Below are positions 1 to 11,689 of a stretch of DNA of 64,000 bases, piece by piece. The stretch spans positions 167,128-231,127 of the forward strand of contig JAGTXK010000052.1 in assembly GCA_019096195.1 (NCBI GenBank), written 5' to 3'. Source of the DNA: Boletus sp. NGJ (lineage: Eukaryota; Basidiomycota; Agaricomycetes; Boletales; Boletaceae). Positions within the stretch are counted from its first letter, which is position 1, and every line of letters starts with the position of its first letter. The notes under the pieces are model-generated. The model was not told the origin of the DNA. It was given only the letters and a program-made list of their open reading frames with translations, and made no database searches. A program made the position numbers and the translations under genes.

Positions 1-3000
1 TGAATAAACTACAAAGTTTCCATGGTGTGGAAGGATGTTGTTGATGGAAATGTGCAACTGCATCCAGTGCAGTATTAATTATGTCACTAGATTCCCATAT
101 ATGATCTGTTTCATTATATCCCTTCCAATGCACTGAATATTCTAATTTCTGATTCTTCATTCAGGAAGCGGCTATGAAGTCTACTTCAAATTGCTCTTTG
201 CCTTCTTCATCAATCTCAATGGCTTCAGGATGAGATTTTGGCTGACCAGGCAGCGTTTTTCAGTATAGTTTAATGTGTGAAATATTCACAGTTGGATGTA
301 TATAAATAGAATTAGGCATTTTGAGCATAACAGCATTTGGTAGGACTTGAGTGATTTTGTAAGGTCCTATCCATTTTTGTGTTAACTTCTTTGCCATGTA
401 TAGAAGTTTTAATTTATCAGTGGAAAGCCAGACTTGCTGACCAATAGAATATTCTGGAGCTTTGGATTGTTTTTTATCAGAAGAGGTGATCATCCTCTCA
501 CATGACACTTCTAGCGCTTCTTCTATCTCCTTATGGTTTTGGCCAACTTCTCCCACAAAGCCAATGAGATTTCCTTTGAAACCCATGCAAGGTGCATAGT
601 TTTGTGTAACCTTGAAGGGTATCTCTCCAGTGGCTGTAGTAACAGTGTTGTTGTAAGAGAATTGAGCTAGCTTCAACCATCTAGCCCATTCGTCTTGTTT
701 CTTTCCAGCATAAGTGCAGAGATATTGTTCAAGATCTCTGTTTATGCACTCTGTATGTATGTCTGTTTGCAGATGGTATGCTGTAGAGATTTTTTGTTTA
801 ACACCAAGTAACTTGCAAAATTCTTGTGTAAATGCTGAGACAAATTGAGGTCCTTAATCTGAAATGAGAGTGGAAGGGAGTCCATGTGTACACCAGACAT
901 GGTCTCAGAATAGAATAGCTAAATCTTTGGAAGAGCATGTATCGTAAGTGGGAATAAATACAACTTCTTTAGAAAATCAATTGATGATTACATAGATAGC
1001 CATAAATGATTGTGAAGGTGGTAAACCAGTTATAAAGTCTACTGAAAGATCTTTCCATGGTCTTTTTGCCACAGGGAGTGGAATAATTTTACCTGCCAGT
1101 GCCTTTTGCTTACCCTTCGTGAGGGTGCACACTTGATAGTAATCTACATACTGTATGTTTTTACATTCTTTGTGACTCCTGGCCACAAGAAATAACGAGA
1201 GAGAGTATGTATTGTTTTTGAATGTCCTCCATGACCAGCAATGGGAGAGTCATGGCATAGAGTTAAAAGTTCTGTACATAATAATTTGGGTATGAAGATT
1301 TTGTCATTTTCATTTTTGAAAATATTTAAATCAGAAGAGAAGAGGAAATTGTTTATTGCATTGATGTTTTGTTTTTTAGATTCATTTTGTAGTTTTGTAA
1401 AGAAATCCAAATAAAGAAAAACATTGTTGATAAAAATAGAAGGAGGAAGAATGGTAACATTTTAATTGTGGTCAACCACTACATTGCCATGATCAGGTCG
1501 TCAAGATAAAGCATCCACTCTACCATTTGAAGAACCTAGTTTGTAGACAAAGAAATAATTAAATTCTTGAAGAATAGCATGCCAGCATGCTTGATGACCA
1601 CTAAGGGTCTGTGGCTTCTTCCAATATTCCAAGTTTTTGTGATTGGTTCAGATTTCAAATCTTTCACAACCTATTAGATAATGGCGCCATTCTTCCAATG
1701 CTTGAATCACTGCAAGCAATTCTTTGTCATAAATAGGATAGTTGCATTCTGCACTATCGAAAGAATGTGAAATGAAGACAATTAGATGCCAATTACCATC
1801 TTTGCATAGGGTTGAGAGCACTGTTCCCATTGTGATGTCTGAGGCATTGGTTTCCACACACACTTCTTGATCACAATTAGGATAGGTGAGAAGTGGTGCT
1901 TTTGTAAATTTTCTTTCTAAGGTTTTGAAAGCTTGTTGTTGATTTGGTCCCCATTTGAATGAAATGTCTTTCTTGGTAAGATCGTTCAGGGAACACACTA
2001 TTTCCATGAAGCCTTTGATGAAACATCTATAATATTTACATTACCTGAGGAATCCTTGGAGTTGCTTTAGTCAGGTGGAAACTGGCCAATCCATGACTCC
2101 TGCCACTTTCTTCAATTGCATCTCTACCCCCTTTTTAGATACTACCATACCTAGAAAGTCCACTTTGTCTATAGAGAAGGTGCACTTTTCTGATTTTATG
2201 TATAGATTGTTCTCACACAAGCAACAGAGAACTTCCTTGACAACCTCCTTGTGCTCTTTTTTGAACTTCCCAGATGTGAATATCATACAATCATTGATAT
2301 AGATAACCACCACTGCATACATGTCGTTAAATATGTCATTTATCATAGTTTGGAATGTGGGGGGAGAATTCATTAAGCTGAAATACATTACCATTGGTTC
2401 ATAAGCACCTATAGGCGTTACAAATGCCACCTTCCATTCATCTCCTTCTTTAATATGGACATTGTTGTATCCCCATCAGAGATCCATTGCTGTAAACATA
2501 TCCATGTTCTTGAGCCTGTCAATTAGTTATGAAATAAGAGGGAAAGAATAGGAATTCTTAATGGTGCCTTCATTTAAATATCTGTAGTCTATGACCATAC
2601 ATTTTTTACCGTCCTTTTTTGGAATAAAGAAGACTGGAGATGTTTGTGGAGATTTCGAAGGTTTGATATATCCCTTCTTTACTTTTTTTTCTATGAATGC
2701 CCTGACTTCTTCCATTTCAATGTCAGAAAGGGGAATGATGTGTCCTTTCTTGGAAGAGAAGTCTTCTTTGAGATCTATGGCATGATTCCAATGTTTCCTT
2801 ACAGATATTCTTACTCTGAGAAAACATCTAAAAATTCATAATAAGTTGGCGGAACCTTTTCTTTGAGTCCTTCTTCAATAGTACATAGATTGACTGGCAT
2901 ATATGAAGAAGAAGGTCTGAGTCCCATAACTTTATAGTAGGAGGTACAGCGAGGAAAGGAAATTGTTTGTTTAACCCAATCGATATTGGGGTTATGGTGG

Positions 3001-3572
3001 TAAAGCCAGTTATACCCAATAATTATATGATGGGTTCTGAGTTTAGATATGTAAGCATCAATCACTTCATAATGTCCTCACACTTCCACAATCAGTGTTA
3101 TCACATGACAGATAGGTCTGATAGCTCCTTCCATACCATCTGTGTTATGTATCTTAATCAGTTGTGTGATATTATAATATGGAATGTCATGATGAGTAAC
3201 ATAGTCCTGATCAATAAATGTATGTGACACTCCCGAATTCAAGAGGGATTTGAATCAGTAACATGACCACTATTTGTTGACTTTGCATGATATAACCATC
3301 TCAAGCAAGAATCCTCTGCCGAATGACAAGGTTGATGCTTGGTTCAATGTAACTTTTGTGGGTTTATAGATAGAAAAGACTCTCTGTTGTTTCACAAGAG
3401 AATTAAGCACACTTATTTCTGATGTCACGCTTGATAGAGACACCCTTTCAGATTGCAGAGATAAATTACGTAAAATGGAAAACATATTGATAATGGGGAA
3501 ATCTGACTCTGTATAGTCTATAAGAGAAGAAGAAGGAAATTGTTCTGGCCACTGAGTTCCCTTGACACTCAT
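1..3572 (-). pseudogene. Gypsy-A copy 1 pol (protease, RT, RNase H, integrase, chromodomain), degenerate
   Basis: Domains in minus-strand order: the aspartic protease near 3250-3200 reads NSGVSHTFID where the sister copy has DSGASHTFID, so the catalytic Asp is lost. RT spans about 2715-2071, and the metal-binding YIDD box has become YIND. RNase H is at 2007-1648. The integrase zinc-binding segment (HDSPIAGHGGHSKTIHTL) is near 1270-1190, followed by the integrase core (VDFITGLPPS) and its C-terminal part to about 260. A chromodomain (VHWKGYNETD) lies near 150-100. Several in-frame stops split the frame. In life this polyprotein would cut itself, copy the RNA and integrate the cDNA, with the chromodomain guiding it to heterochromatin. 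Confidence 0.9.
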
Positions 3573-4749
3573 TGGTGTTGTCCATTTAAAGCTTCAGTTG
3601 CTCTTGCCTTAGCTTCTACCTCAAACTTGTCTCTATAATATGCTTTTGCCCCTTCAGAAACATATGCCCTTTGTGTTACACTTGGTACCACTGTAGCTGT
3701 GGGAGGAGTAGGAAGCGGTTGTCTGGTGTAATGCTCTTGTCTGGTCTGGGATTGGTTAAAAAATGCGGGATACTCATTTTCTCCCATTGGTTGCTCTACG
3801 TACTGTAAGAGCCTTGGTTCTAGTCCCGGATCATTTGCCTTTGCTGAGGCAGACATGTAGTGCGACAGTAGGGGTTTGTTGGGCAATTGGGCTTTATATG
3901 CCCAGGTTTCCCACAGTAGAAACAGGTCCTTGTGTCTTTCAACAGTCCAGCCTGCTAGACATCTATCTCCATGGGGGCATCTCAGCCCAGTTGTGTACCA
4001 ACCAACATGAATTGTGGATGATATTGTTGTGGGGGTTGCCCACAAGGAGGGGGGTAGAATGAACAGGGAGGAAAACATGATGGAGCAGTAGGAGAGCCCC
4101 GTTCTACCTGCATTTGTTTGAATGCCCTCCCAATGGTTCAATATGAGATTACTAGGTCCTCATAATCATACATTCTCACAGGGTTGTTTAAGCAAGATTT
4201 TTCATAAATTCTAAAATCTATTACCTTTTTAATGAGGACCGCTGCATGGTTATCGTCAATCATTGATTCCTTATGTAGAACCTTGAACCTTTGCAGGAAC
4301 TGGTCTACTGGGTGTCTGTTTTGCTTGCGAGCCTCCAATTTCTTTAGTGACTCATGTGATAGGGTATTGATGCAGAAGTGGGCATGAATTTGCTTCTGCA
4401 TTTTTTTCCATGTGGGTCATGCTGCTTCGCCTTTGGTCAAAAGAAGATTGCCATTGGCATCTATTGTGAGTTCATCTTCTTGTTCAAGATAATACTCTAG
4501 TATTAATTGGCCAAATCCTTCTGCCTTTCCTTCTAGGTGTGAGAGTACAGCGACCACAAGGATTTTATCATTTTTCTATTTTTGTGTAGCGACCTACAGA
4601 CACAGTTTGACCCACCAACTCCTGAAGGTGGTGCAATTGCCATTCCATTTTCCAGGGTCAATGATTTTCTTGGTAATGTTTTCCTTGTCATGCTCAAGCA
4701 TGAGGTCTATGAGCTTTTGGACAAGTTTATTAACATCCATGCAAGACAT
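3570..4749 (-). pseudogene. Gypsy-A copy 1 gag (capsid/nucleocapsid), degenerate
   Basis: The likely start is the ATG at 4749 (MSC...), by alignment with the start at 46520 of the sister copy. The capsid-like stretch with NRHPVDQFLQRFK is near 4330-4270. The zinc knuckle that reads CFHCGKPGHIKPNC in the sister copy is corrupted here (about 3930-3880), losing its cysteines in the readable frame. Several stops interrupt the frame. Confidence 0.85.
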
Positions 4750-5326
4750 ACTTTATAACAGGTTTAAGGAGGGAGGTTGGTCGGAGGTAAGAGCAATGGA
4801 TTGCGATGCAATATAAGGTGAAGGCAGAGGAAGGACAAAGAGGTCTCTGCCTATTGGGATTTGCTTGATAAATTTTCCTAGGTCGGGCTTCTTTCAGCAC
4901 CTTACTACCCAGTATCTTACAACTAGGTTCTGGGGTGCCTATGAATGAATCGAAATATAGATCATTGAAAATGATGGGTGAATTGGAGGGGGGATCCAGA
5001 TCCACCTGGCTTTGGCATAAGAGAATACTACCCTCGTTAGTCATGACATTACAGTTAATCACAAGAACCTGGGTTCACTATCATAATAACCAGCGTATAC
5101 TCAAGTCAGCACCCACTTGAGAAAGGGGACTACTGCACTATGTCCAGCAGTAACTTTATCCATATTTATGATGCCGGACAAGCGTATATAACTAGTGTTT
5201 CGTCAAGTGCTATACTCATCACCATCAAGTGGTGAAGACTTCAGATGTCCCTTAAACACTGGGCCTGCATATATGATGTCTTCTTAGCTCTGGAGTCCAA
5301 GTGTTGCATATAAAGTCTAATCCAAG

Positions 5327-5791
5327 TGTTATGAACCATAAGGCACATACCACAAGGCTCAACTACTCACAGGCTATACAAGTCCTGGCTCAATGGATGA
5401 GGTGGGAAGTCATTGTCCATACTATTCCCAACCCTATAATGACCAGAGTGATCAAGGCAATAGGTTGTTGAAGCAAGAATACAAATGGATTAGACTAGGG
5501 ATTCCAGTTGTCAAAGTGCTACTTTATATATGTACAAGGATGGTGCATAGACCAAGCTGTGCATGTGATAAATTACTATGTATAGTAAGACAGAAATTAA
5601 TAGGGCTGTGTGAGAAAGATGGAGATTAAAGAGTCGTGGATCACATGAGGTATGATGTCATATGACATCATAGGTTCTAGACCATATCATGTGATTGTTT
5701 CCACAGTCACATGACTTGATGAGAAAAGAGTTCAAAGAAATAAAAAGTAAGTGTCATTGTAAAAAGTTTGAAAATATTTAATATCATAACA
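5327..5791 (-). repeat. 5' LTR of Gypsy-A copy 1 with self-priming signals
   Basis: A 465-bp LTR bounded by TGTTATGAAC and ATAACA. A minus-strand TATA box (TATATAAAG) lies at 5530-5522. About 32 bp downstream the LTR reads AGTCTAATCCA on the sense strand (plus 5486-5496), the predicted RNA 5' end. The primer-binding site just inside the LTR (5314-5324) is its exact 11-nt complement. The 5 bp after the LTR are GATGC, the presumed target duplication; the partner lies off the window. Confidence 0.88.
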
Positions 5792-6579
5792 GATGCCATA
5801 GTATACATAGTGCTTCCATAGTGGCTTAGCAATCCTAATCCTAATCCTAATCCTAATCCCAGTCCCAATTCCAATCCCAATCCCAATCCTAATCCTAATT
5901 TTAATGATTTACAAAATGAAGTGTTAACTTTATGTAATAAGTAGAGAAGGATAAATTTGAGAAACAAGAGAGTGTGGGAAAGTTTTTGAAGTCTGGCTTG
6001 TTTATATAAGCATGGTGGCACAAACATTGGCAAACAATGTCCGCTTTTTGAACACTGAGCGTGGGAAAATGGACTTGGATATTTTTGTTTGGAGTGTAGG
6101 TCTACACTTTTGGTACACTTTGTGACTACACTTTTACTACACTTTGGTGCGCATTTTTGGTACACTTTTGGTACACTTTGTTTGCTACACGGTACTACAC
6201 TCTGCTACACTTTTGTTTGGTTTTTTTTACTACACTTTGTTTGCTACACACTGTATTACACACTTTTTGTACAACATTTGACTACACCTTTTGTACACTT
6301 TTTGACTACACTTTTTGTATACTTTTGATTTAGGATTAGGAAATAGGATTAGGGTTAGGATTAGCTTAAGATCACTACTATGACTATGACTACTATGAAT
6401 GTACTATGAATGCTATGGTACTATGATACTATGATACTATGAACACTATGAAGATGCTATGGATACTATGAACTTTCAATACTATGACACTATGAACACT
6501 ACTGTATAAACACTATGAGTTATCTATGAAACTACTATGGCACTATGAGCACTATGATGAAATCCTGTATTTACTGATG
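5792..6579. mobile_element. Fold-back element with CATAGTA and TAATCC arrays (copy 1, left end cut off)
   Basis: Homologous in opposite orientation to the complete element at 34823-35902. From left to right: CATAGT-type repeats, a TAATCC array (about 5829-5900), a unique 150-bp stretch, a run of TACACTTTTG-like units (6095-6330), GGATTA units (6330-6370), then a long TACTATGA array. The right end is TTTACTGATG at 6570-6579, matching the 10-bp end of the complete copy. The flanking TA is TT here. The left end lies beyond the Gypsy-A insertion. Open frames inside (for example 5707-6165) are low-complexity readings, not genes. Confidence 0.75.
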
Positions 6580-6860
6580 TTCTACACAGTACTCACCAAC
6601 TAATTAATATGTCATGGTGGAAGTTACAGTATCAGACATGTCTAGGGTCACTCCATTCCCTGCTGGTACAGATCTGACTAAGCCTCACCCCTGCAAAAAT
6701 GCAATCATAGTGTATATTCAGCCCATCCAACCTATACATTATGACATTGACTGTATATTGTTATATTCTCCTGCATCCCATGATGGGAGCCACTCAAAGT
6801 CCATAGGTTATGAGATTTATACACTACTACCATATACATTATGAGGAAGTGTACTATATA

Positions 6861-7003
6861 CAGTCAACTCTCTCATAACACATACCCCCTCAGGAAGATG
6901 TGTGTTATAATGGAATATGGGTTAACAAGGCAAATTGACTTGGGAAATTTCAAAACCTATGTGTTATGAGGGAGCATGTGTTATACTAGATAGGTGTTAA
7001 CTG
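6861..7003. mobile_element. Short pogo/Tigger-like MITE
   Basis: About 143 bp beginning CAGTCAACTCTCTCATAAC and ending GGTGTTAACTG, flanked by TA on both sides (6859-6860 and 7004-7005). Subterminal copies of the inverted motif (CTCATAACACATA and TATGTGTTATGAG) make most of it foldable. CAGT termini with a TA target duplication are typical of pogo-type elements. It has no coding capacity. The 280 bp to its left (6580-6858) hold nothing recognisable. Confidence 0.6.
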
Positions 7004-7112
7004 TACAAAGGCTGGCAATAATTGCAAAACCAGTCGGACTCGAGTACACAACTATCGACCGCTTCCATAGAGATCCATCGAGGCCACAAGAGTAAGTAGT
7101 AGATTGCAGACC

Positions 7113-8243
7113 TCACCTGAAGTTGTATTTGATTCTTGCCCTCCACTCGACGAACGCCGGCCACGTCCAGTACAAAAGATGTCCTACTCTGAAATATAAC
7201 GGTGTAAACACTGCCTTTTCACCTATGTCAATGGCACGAATGCATCGATCCCCTACGAAGTCGCGTTTCAAGCCGTGTTTGTTTGGGTCGGATTCGTGAA
7301 TAATGGGTCCGGAAGTGCCGGGAGGATTGTCGACTGCAGAAGCGCGGAAAGCGCCCTCGATGGTTCCTGGGAGGAAGAACGTAAAGGCGATCGAAGGATG
7401 CTCGATGGATAGCGCTTGGTAGAGAAGCAGCGACGCGGACTTGGTGGCCGCATACAACGAGCGCGTCGGCGCGGGAATCACCGCTGCTACGGTCGACAGC
7501 AAAAGTACTGACGGCGACGATGAAGTATACGAGAGTAGGGGAATCTGCCCACATGTAGCGTCAAAACGTTTCTGAGTACAATGTAGGAGGACTTACAAAC
7601 GAGATGGCAGCGATGTAGGGACCAATGAAGTTACCGTTCACTGCAGCCCTGGCTGCGTTCACGGCATGTTGGATACCCTCCGGACTAGCTTGAGAACCGA
7701 CGATGTCTGGTGCAGACATGTCTACACCTGCAACGGACATGAGTGGCTGGAGAGCGGAAACGCCCGCAGTGAGGATGAGAGTGTCGAGTCCACGCCATTC
7801 TATGTAAAGGCATGCATGAGCACCGTACATTGCGATATCTCAAATGACTACTGACCTTTATGAAGTATCTCGCGCAACTGAGTCATGTCTTGCACATCCC
7901 CACAATCCCCTCTAACACCCAACACGCGATCTTTGAATCCCCTTTGTTCGGAGAGCTCCTTGCATTCCTGTACCACCTCGTCTAGCTTGGGTTGTCGCCT
8001 GCCTACTATGCACACGAAAGCACCGCGAGAAGCGTATTTGTGGGCCAACGTTTGCCCCACACCACTCGTTGCACCGAGGATCAGCACACGCTCGCGATCT
8101 GGAGAAATTTTGGACGTCCGTCGCGATCGGCGGGATTGAAAGAGGTAGAGGGTCGAAAGACCGACTGCAAGGACACCAGCTGCTGTGTATAGTGGTGAGT
8201 CTTGGGCGGTTCGAAGAACTTGACTGAGTGTCTTTGACAACAT
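7113..8243 (-). CDS. Membrane-anchored short-chain dehydrogenase/reductase
   Basis: Three exons: 8243-7856, 7799-7597 and 7544-7113, joined in frame to a protein of about 340 aa. A hydrophobic N-terminal segment near residues 19-36 (PLYTAAGVLAVGLSTLYLF) suggests an ER or outer membrane anchor. The Rossmann nucleotide-binding motif GATSGVG follows at about residue 57. The active-site Ser lies in LLSTVAAV and the Tyr/Lys pair is YAATK. It is therefore an NAD(P)-dependent oxidoreductase of the classical SDR type, resembling 3-ketosphinganine reductases and 11-beta-HSD/DHRS7-type enzymes; I cannot choose between them. It is divergent from the amylase-like gene across a 650-bp shared upstream region. 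The stop follows directly on CAGGTGAGG, a good donor, so a further short 3' exon is possible. Confidence 0.85.
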
Positions 8244-8892
8244 GATAGCTTAGCTTTTCCGATGTTCGTAGATTCACCACGACTTACAAGCGTGTCGCAT
8301 GGCTTACGTAAAGACGAGACTTTGCTATCGCTTCCATTGACTATGACAGTACTATGCAAATGTTTACTCGTCTTCGGCCTTTTTTTTCCACTGACAGACA
8401 AGCTGCAAGATCGAGTTCCAGTTCCACTAGGAAATGGAGTAGGATATGCAACTTGGACCAACTGCAAGTCAATGTCAATGTCAATGCCTTTCTCTATGCG
8501 AATCCGGTAGACAGACCTTTGCCAGAGCGCTTTTTATAGAGTATCATATCTACCTGATCAAGCTGAGGCCCTAGAACGACTTGCAAAGGTGTTGCCGTAC
8601 GGGTCGTCACTGAAGCTTTCAAGCTGCAAGAGGTCCTAAAGGATGAGCGGTAAGTGATTTTCGTAACACGTGACGACGACGCGTTACTGACTTGGGGTGC
8701 TCCACAAATATTATTATGTGGCTAATTGCCGACAAAGGTCAACGGCATTTGTGGAATGCAGCCACAGAGGTTCGTCCGAACACATATCTCTCCCGGCTGC
8801 GGTCGGCCATCTCTGCGCATGCCATCCCTCCTCTAGAACTCGCACCCGTATATCTAGGCTCGGTCGGGAACGACATTCAATCTTCCTCACAA
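8244..8892. promoter_or_regulatory. Shared upstream region between divergent SDR and amylase-like genes
   Basis: A 649-bp interval between two divergent start codons. It holds no convincing ORF. A palindromic CACGTG core (AACACGTGACG) lies near 8665, a common bHLH binding site, and a pyrimidine-rich tract lies near 8880. No clear TATA box was seen on either side. Confidence 0.4.
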
Positions 8893-11053
8893 ATGTTCTC
8901 TTCTGTGCTTTTTTTACTGACTTTTACTGGTTTCTTGTCCCTGCAATCATCGGCTGCCGACGCGCAGCAATGGAGATCTCGCTCGATTTACCAGGTGCAT
9001 ACGATGCCCTCTTCCATTGGCGGTGGATACTCAACGGCGTTGTAGGTCATGACAGATAGGTTTGCTCTCCAAGATGTTAGCAACGGTACTGCGTACAACG
9101 TTCCTTGCAATACCTCTGCCCTTCAGTACTGTGGTGGTACTTGGAAAGGTATCATCGATCATCTCGATTACATCCAGGGCATGGGTTTTGATGCCATTTG
9201 GATCTCACCACCCTTTGCCAATGTCGAAGGCCAGACGCTGATGGGCGAGGCTTATCACGGGTGCGCTCGCGGCATCGCTCATCCCCTCGACGTCGATGTT
9301 GACAGATCTCAATCCAGTTATTGGCCCCAGGATCTGACCAGACTCAATCCGCATTTTGGCACAGTCAATGACCTGAGGAACCTTAGCGACGTCCTCCATG
9401 CGCGGGGGATGTACCTTATGCTTGACATCGTCGTCAATCATATGGTGTCTCCCCGCCCTTTCAACATCACCGCTGTGCAATTTGCGACCACTAATGCAAC
9501 CACGCTGGCCACAAACACCACCGCCCTCTACCCTTTCACCGATCTCTCGGATTTCCACTCGGTTTGCTGGATCACAGATTACAGCAACCAGACCGAGGTG
9601 GAGCAATGCTGGCTCGGGAACGAGAACATGCCATGGGCGGATGTGAACACAGAAAACCCAGAGGTCATTGAGACGCTGAACAACTGGATTGAGGACGTGA
9701 TTGAGGACTTCAAAGTAGATGGGCTGAGGTTGAGTACAGTCAAGTTTGTTTCGAGGGATTTTTGGACCAGCTTCACGACCCATGCGGGGGTCTTCACTCT
9801 AGGAGAGGTATGTAATGTGTAGAATGAAAGGCAGGCAACTGACATTTTGGTTAGGTGTATTCGGTCGACGTCAATTATACCAGTCCCTATACGGGTGAGT
9901 CGGAGGGCTTCGCTCTCGGAAAACAACCCATTGATGTCATAAAAGGTGTCATGGATGCTGTGCTGGATTATCCTACCTGGTTCGAACTCGTACCTGCCTT
10001 CACGTCACCGGAAGGCGACCTCAAGGCATTGAAAAACATTGTTCAGCGATCGCAGGGCGAGTACACTAGTGGAGCCTTCATGACGGGGTCGTTCCTGGAA
10101 AACCATGATCAACCCCGTTTCGGCTCGCTGACGAGCGATCCCGCGGTATGAGCGGTCTGCAGCATAGTCCAGGACGTCAACTAAAATGCTGAGCATAGCT
10201 TCGAGCGAATGCCATCGTCTGGCCATTTATTCACGACGGTATCCCCACGATCTATTACGGTAAGCTACAGCCTTGTTACAAGGCAAGGTACCTCTGTTCA
10301 CGGGGTGTCAGGACAGGAACAAGGACTGTCTGGAGGCCAAACTCCGAGCAATCATGAAGCGTAAATTTCCGGTTGTACGCCACCATGGTAATACTCACCT
10401 CAATCATAGACTCTGGCATACCCGATATGATTCCGAGCACCCTCTCTATATGATGGTTGCAGCGCTAAACCAAGCTCGGAAAGCAGCAATCGTCTCCAAA
10501 AAATATTTCTTGACGACACCAGTCAGTTATCCACTTACTCAAGTCCGAACGAGGACAGATGTAGTTAACTTGATTCGATTAGATGCAGTTCCTGGATGCC
10601 AATTCATCAAACACGCTCGTGGTATCAAAGCCCCCCTTGCTCGCGCTCCTGACCAATATTGGTAGCCAGCAGACGAGCTCCGTACGATGGAATGTAACGC
10701 ATCCGGTGTTCAAGGCTAGGCAACAACTCATAGATGTACTGACCTGTCGTACCTTTACTGCGGGAGAGGACGGTGGTGTATCGATCCAATCGGATGAAGG
10801 GATGCCGAAGGTACGATCAAGTTGCTTATAGTGACGAGCAACTTTGACGCTGATTTTGAACCATCGCATCGTTGCTTCTCTCTCATAACTACTGTTTTGA
10901 CAGGTACTCATGCCAGTGACATCGCTCGAAGGCACAAGCTTGTGTCCCCAAAGTGCGGACGTCGGGAGTGGCAGGCACAGTATCGGCGTTACGGTGTCGT
11001 GGACGACTGTTGTCTCGTCGATAGTTGTCCTGACAGTGGTCAACTTTGTTTGA
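8893..11053 (+). CDS. Secreted, probably GPI-anchored GH13 alpha-amylase-like protein lacking the catalytic nucleophile
   Basis: Eight exons (8893-8994, 9046-9807, 9855-10145, 10199-10259, 10312-10360, 10410-10521, 10583-10810, 10904-11053) sum to 1755 nt, or 584 aa, with every junction in frame. A signal peptide (FLLTFTGFLSLQSSAADA) precedes WRSRSIYQVMTDRFA, the usual start of fungal alpha-amylases. Conserved region I is DIVVNHM, region III LGEVYS (general acid Glu kept) and region IV FLENHDQPRF (stabiliser Asp kept). Region II reads GLRLSTVKFV where the family has GLRIDTVKHV, so the nucleophile Asp is Ser (AGT, 9733-9735) and the following His is Phe. A domain-C-like segment (SKPPLLALLTNIGS) follows. 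The tail VSSIVVLTVVNFV looks like a GPI attachment signal. It may bind alpha-glucan rather than cut it. Confidence 0.88.
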
Positions 11054-11457
11054 GATTTTGAGATGTGGATACTTCGGCCCGTGTGTGGGCCTACTTGCTC
11101 TTTTTCCGTGCCAGTCACTGCTTGCGCTCTTTAATAACCCCCCTAGACCCAAAGCTACCTTCATGAATTATACATCGACTCCTTCGCGCGCGAAGCTAAC
11201 TACATTACTATGCTATCGGTGGGCAATGTTGACAGTCACTCTGTCGCGAGCGCTTGTTCTCACTTAGATTGCTACATAGCTTTGTCTTTTGCAATTTGAG
11301 ACGATCGATCGGATGATTTCATTTGTTGACGACACAAGTTCATGTACTTAACATGGCTTGCAGTCTATCTCAAAACGTTGTAGCGCTCTCAATTAGACTC
11401 GGACGTTAGGAGTATAAATCTGGGAAGGTCTCAGGATGAGGTTGTCTCGTAACCCTC

Positions 11458-11481
11458 TTAGGGTTAGGGTTAGGGTTAGAG
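11458..11481 (+). repeat. Interstitial telomere-type repeat
   Basis: Three perfect TTAGGG units plus one TTAGAG, in the 636-bp interval between the amylase-like gene and the next CDS. The rest of that interval (11054-11689) holds no gene I can recognise. TTAGGG is the usual basidiomycete telomere unit; here it is internal and short. Confidence 0.75.
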
Positions 11482-11689
11482 TCGGAGAAGGTCGGAGATT
11501 AATATTCAAAGTCCACTTGTACGTCAAAAAATTCCGGACAGCTACAACGTCCTGAAATGGGATGTGATCAGATTGTCATACTCCTACTTACTAACCGAGT
11601 TACCAAGCATTATTACTTGAGCGTCACAGCATCCCTAAACCACCCTTTAAGCTCTTTTCATCAGTGGGAGGTCAAGAACTCAAACCACC

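Larger units (their letters stand above)
1..5791 (-). mobile_element. Gypsy-A copy 1, Ty3/gypsy (chromovirus) LTR retrotransposon, 3' end outside window
   Basis: The element is read on the minus strand: its 5' LTR is at 5327-5791, gag at about 4749-3570 and pol from about 3570 down to position 1. The 3' LTR lies to the left of the window. It is the same family as the complete copy at 41203-47613, with the same domain order and LTR ends (TGTTATGAAC and ATAACA). Window position 1 corresponds to about 41757 in that copy, so only about 75 bp of interior plus one LTR is missing. It carries many stops and substitutions at catalytic residues, so it is dead. It sits inside a fold-back element whose remainder starts at 5792. 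Confidence 0.93.

Noticed and set aside
5707-6165. 152-aa minus-strand frame with (LG)n repeats
   Set aside because: It is a reading of the TAATCC array and unique core of the fold-back element. The inverted copy at 35 kb does not conserve the frame.
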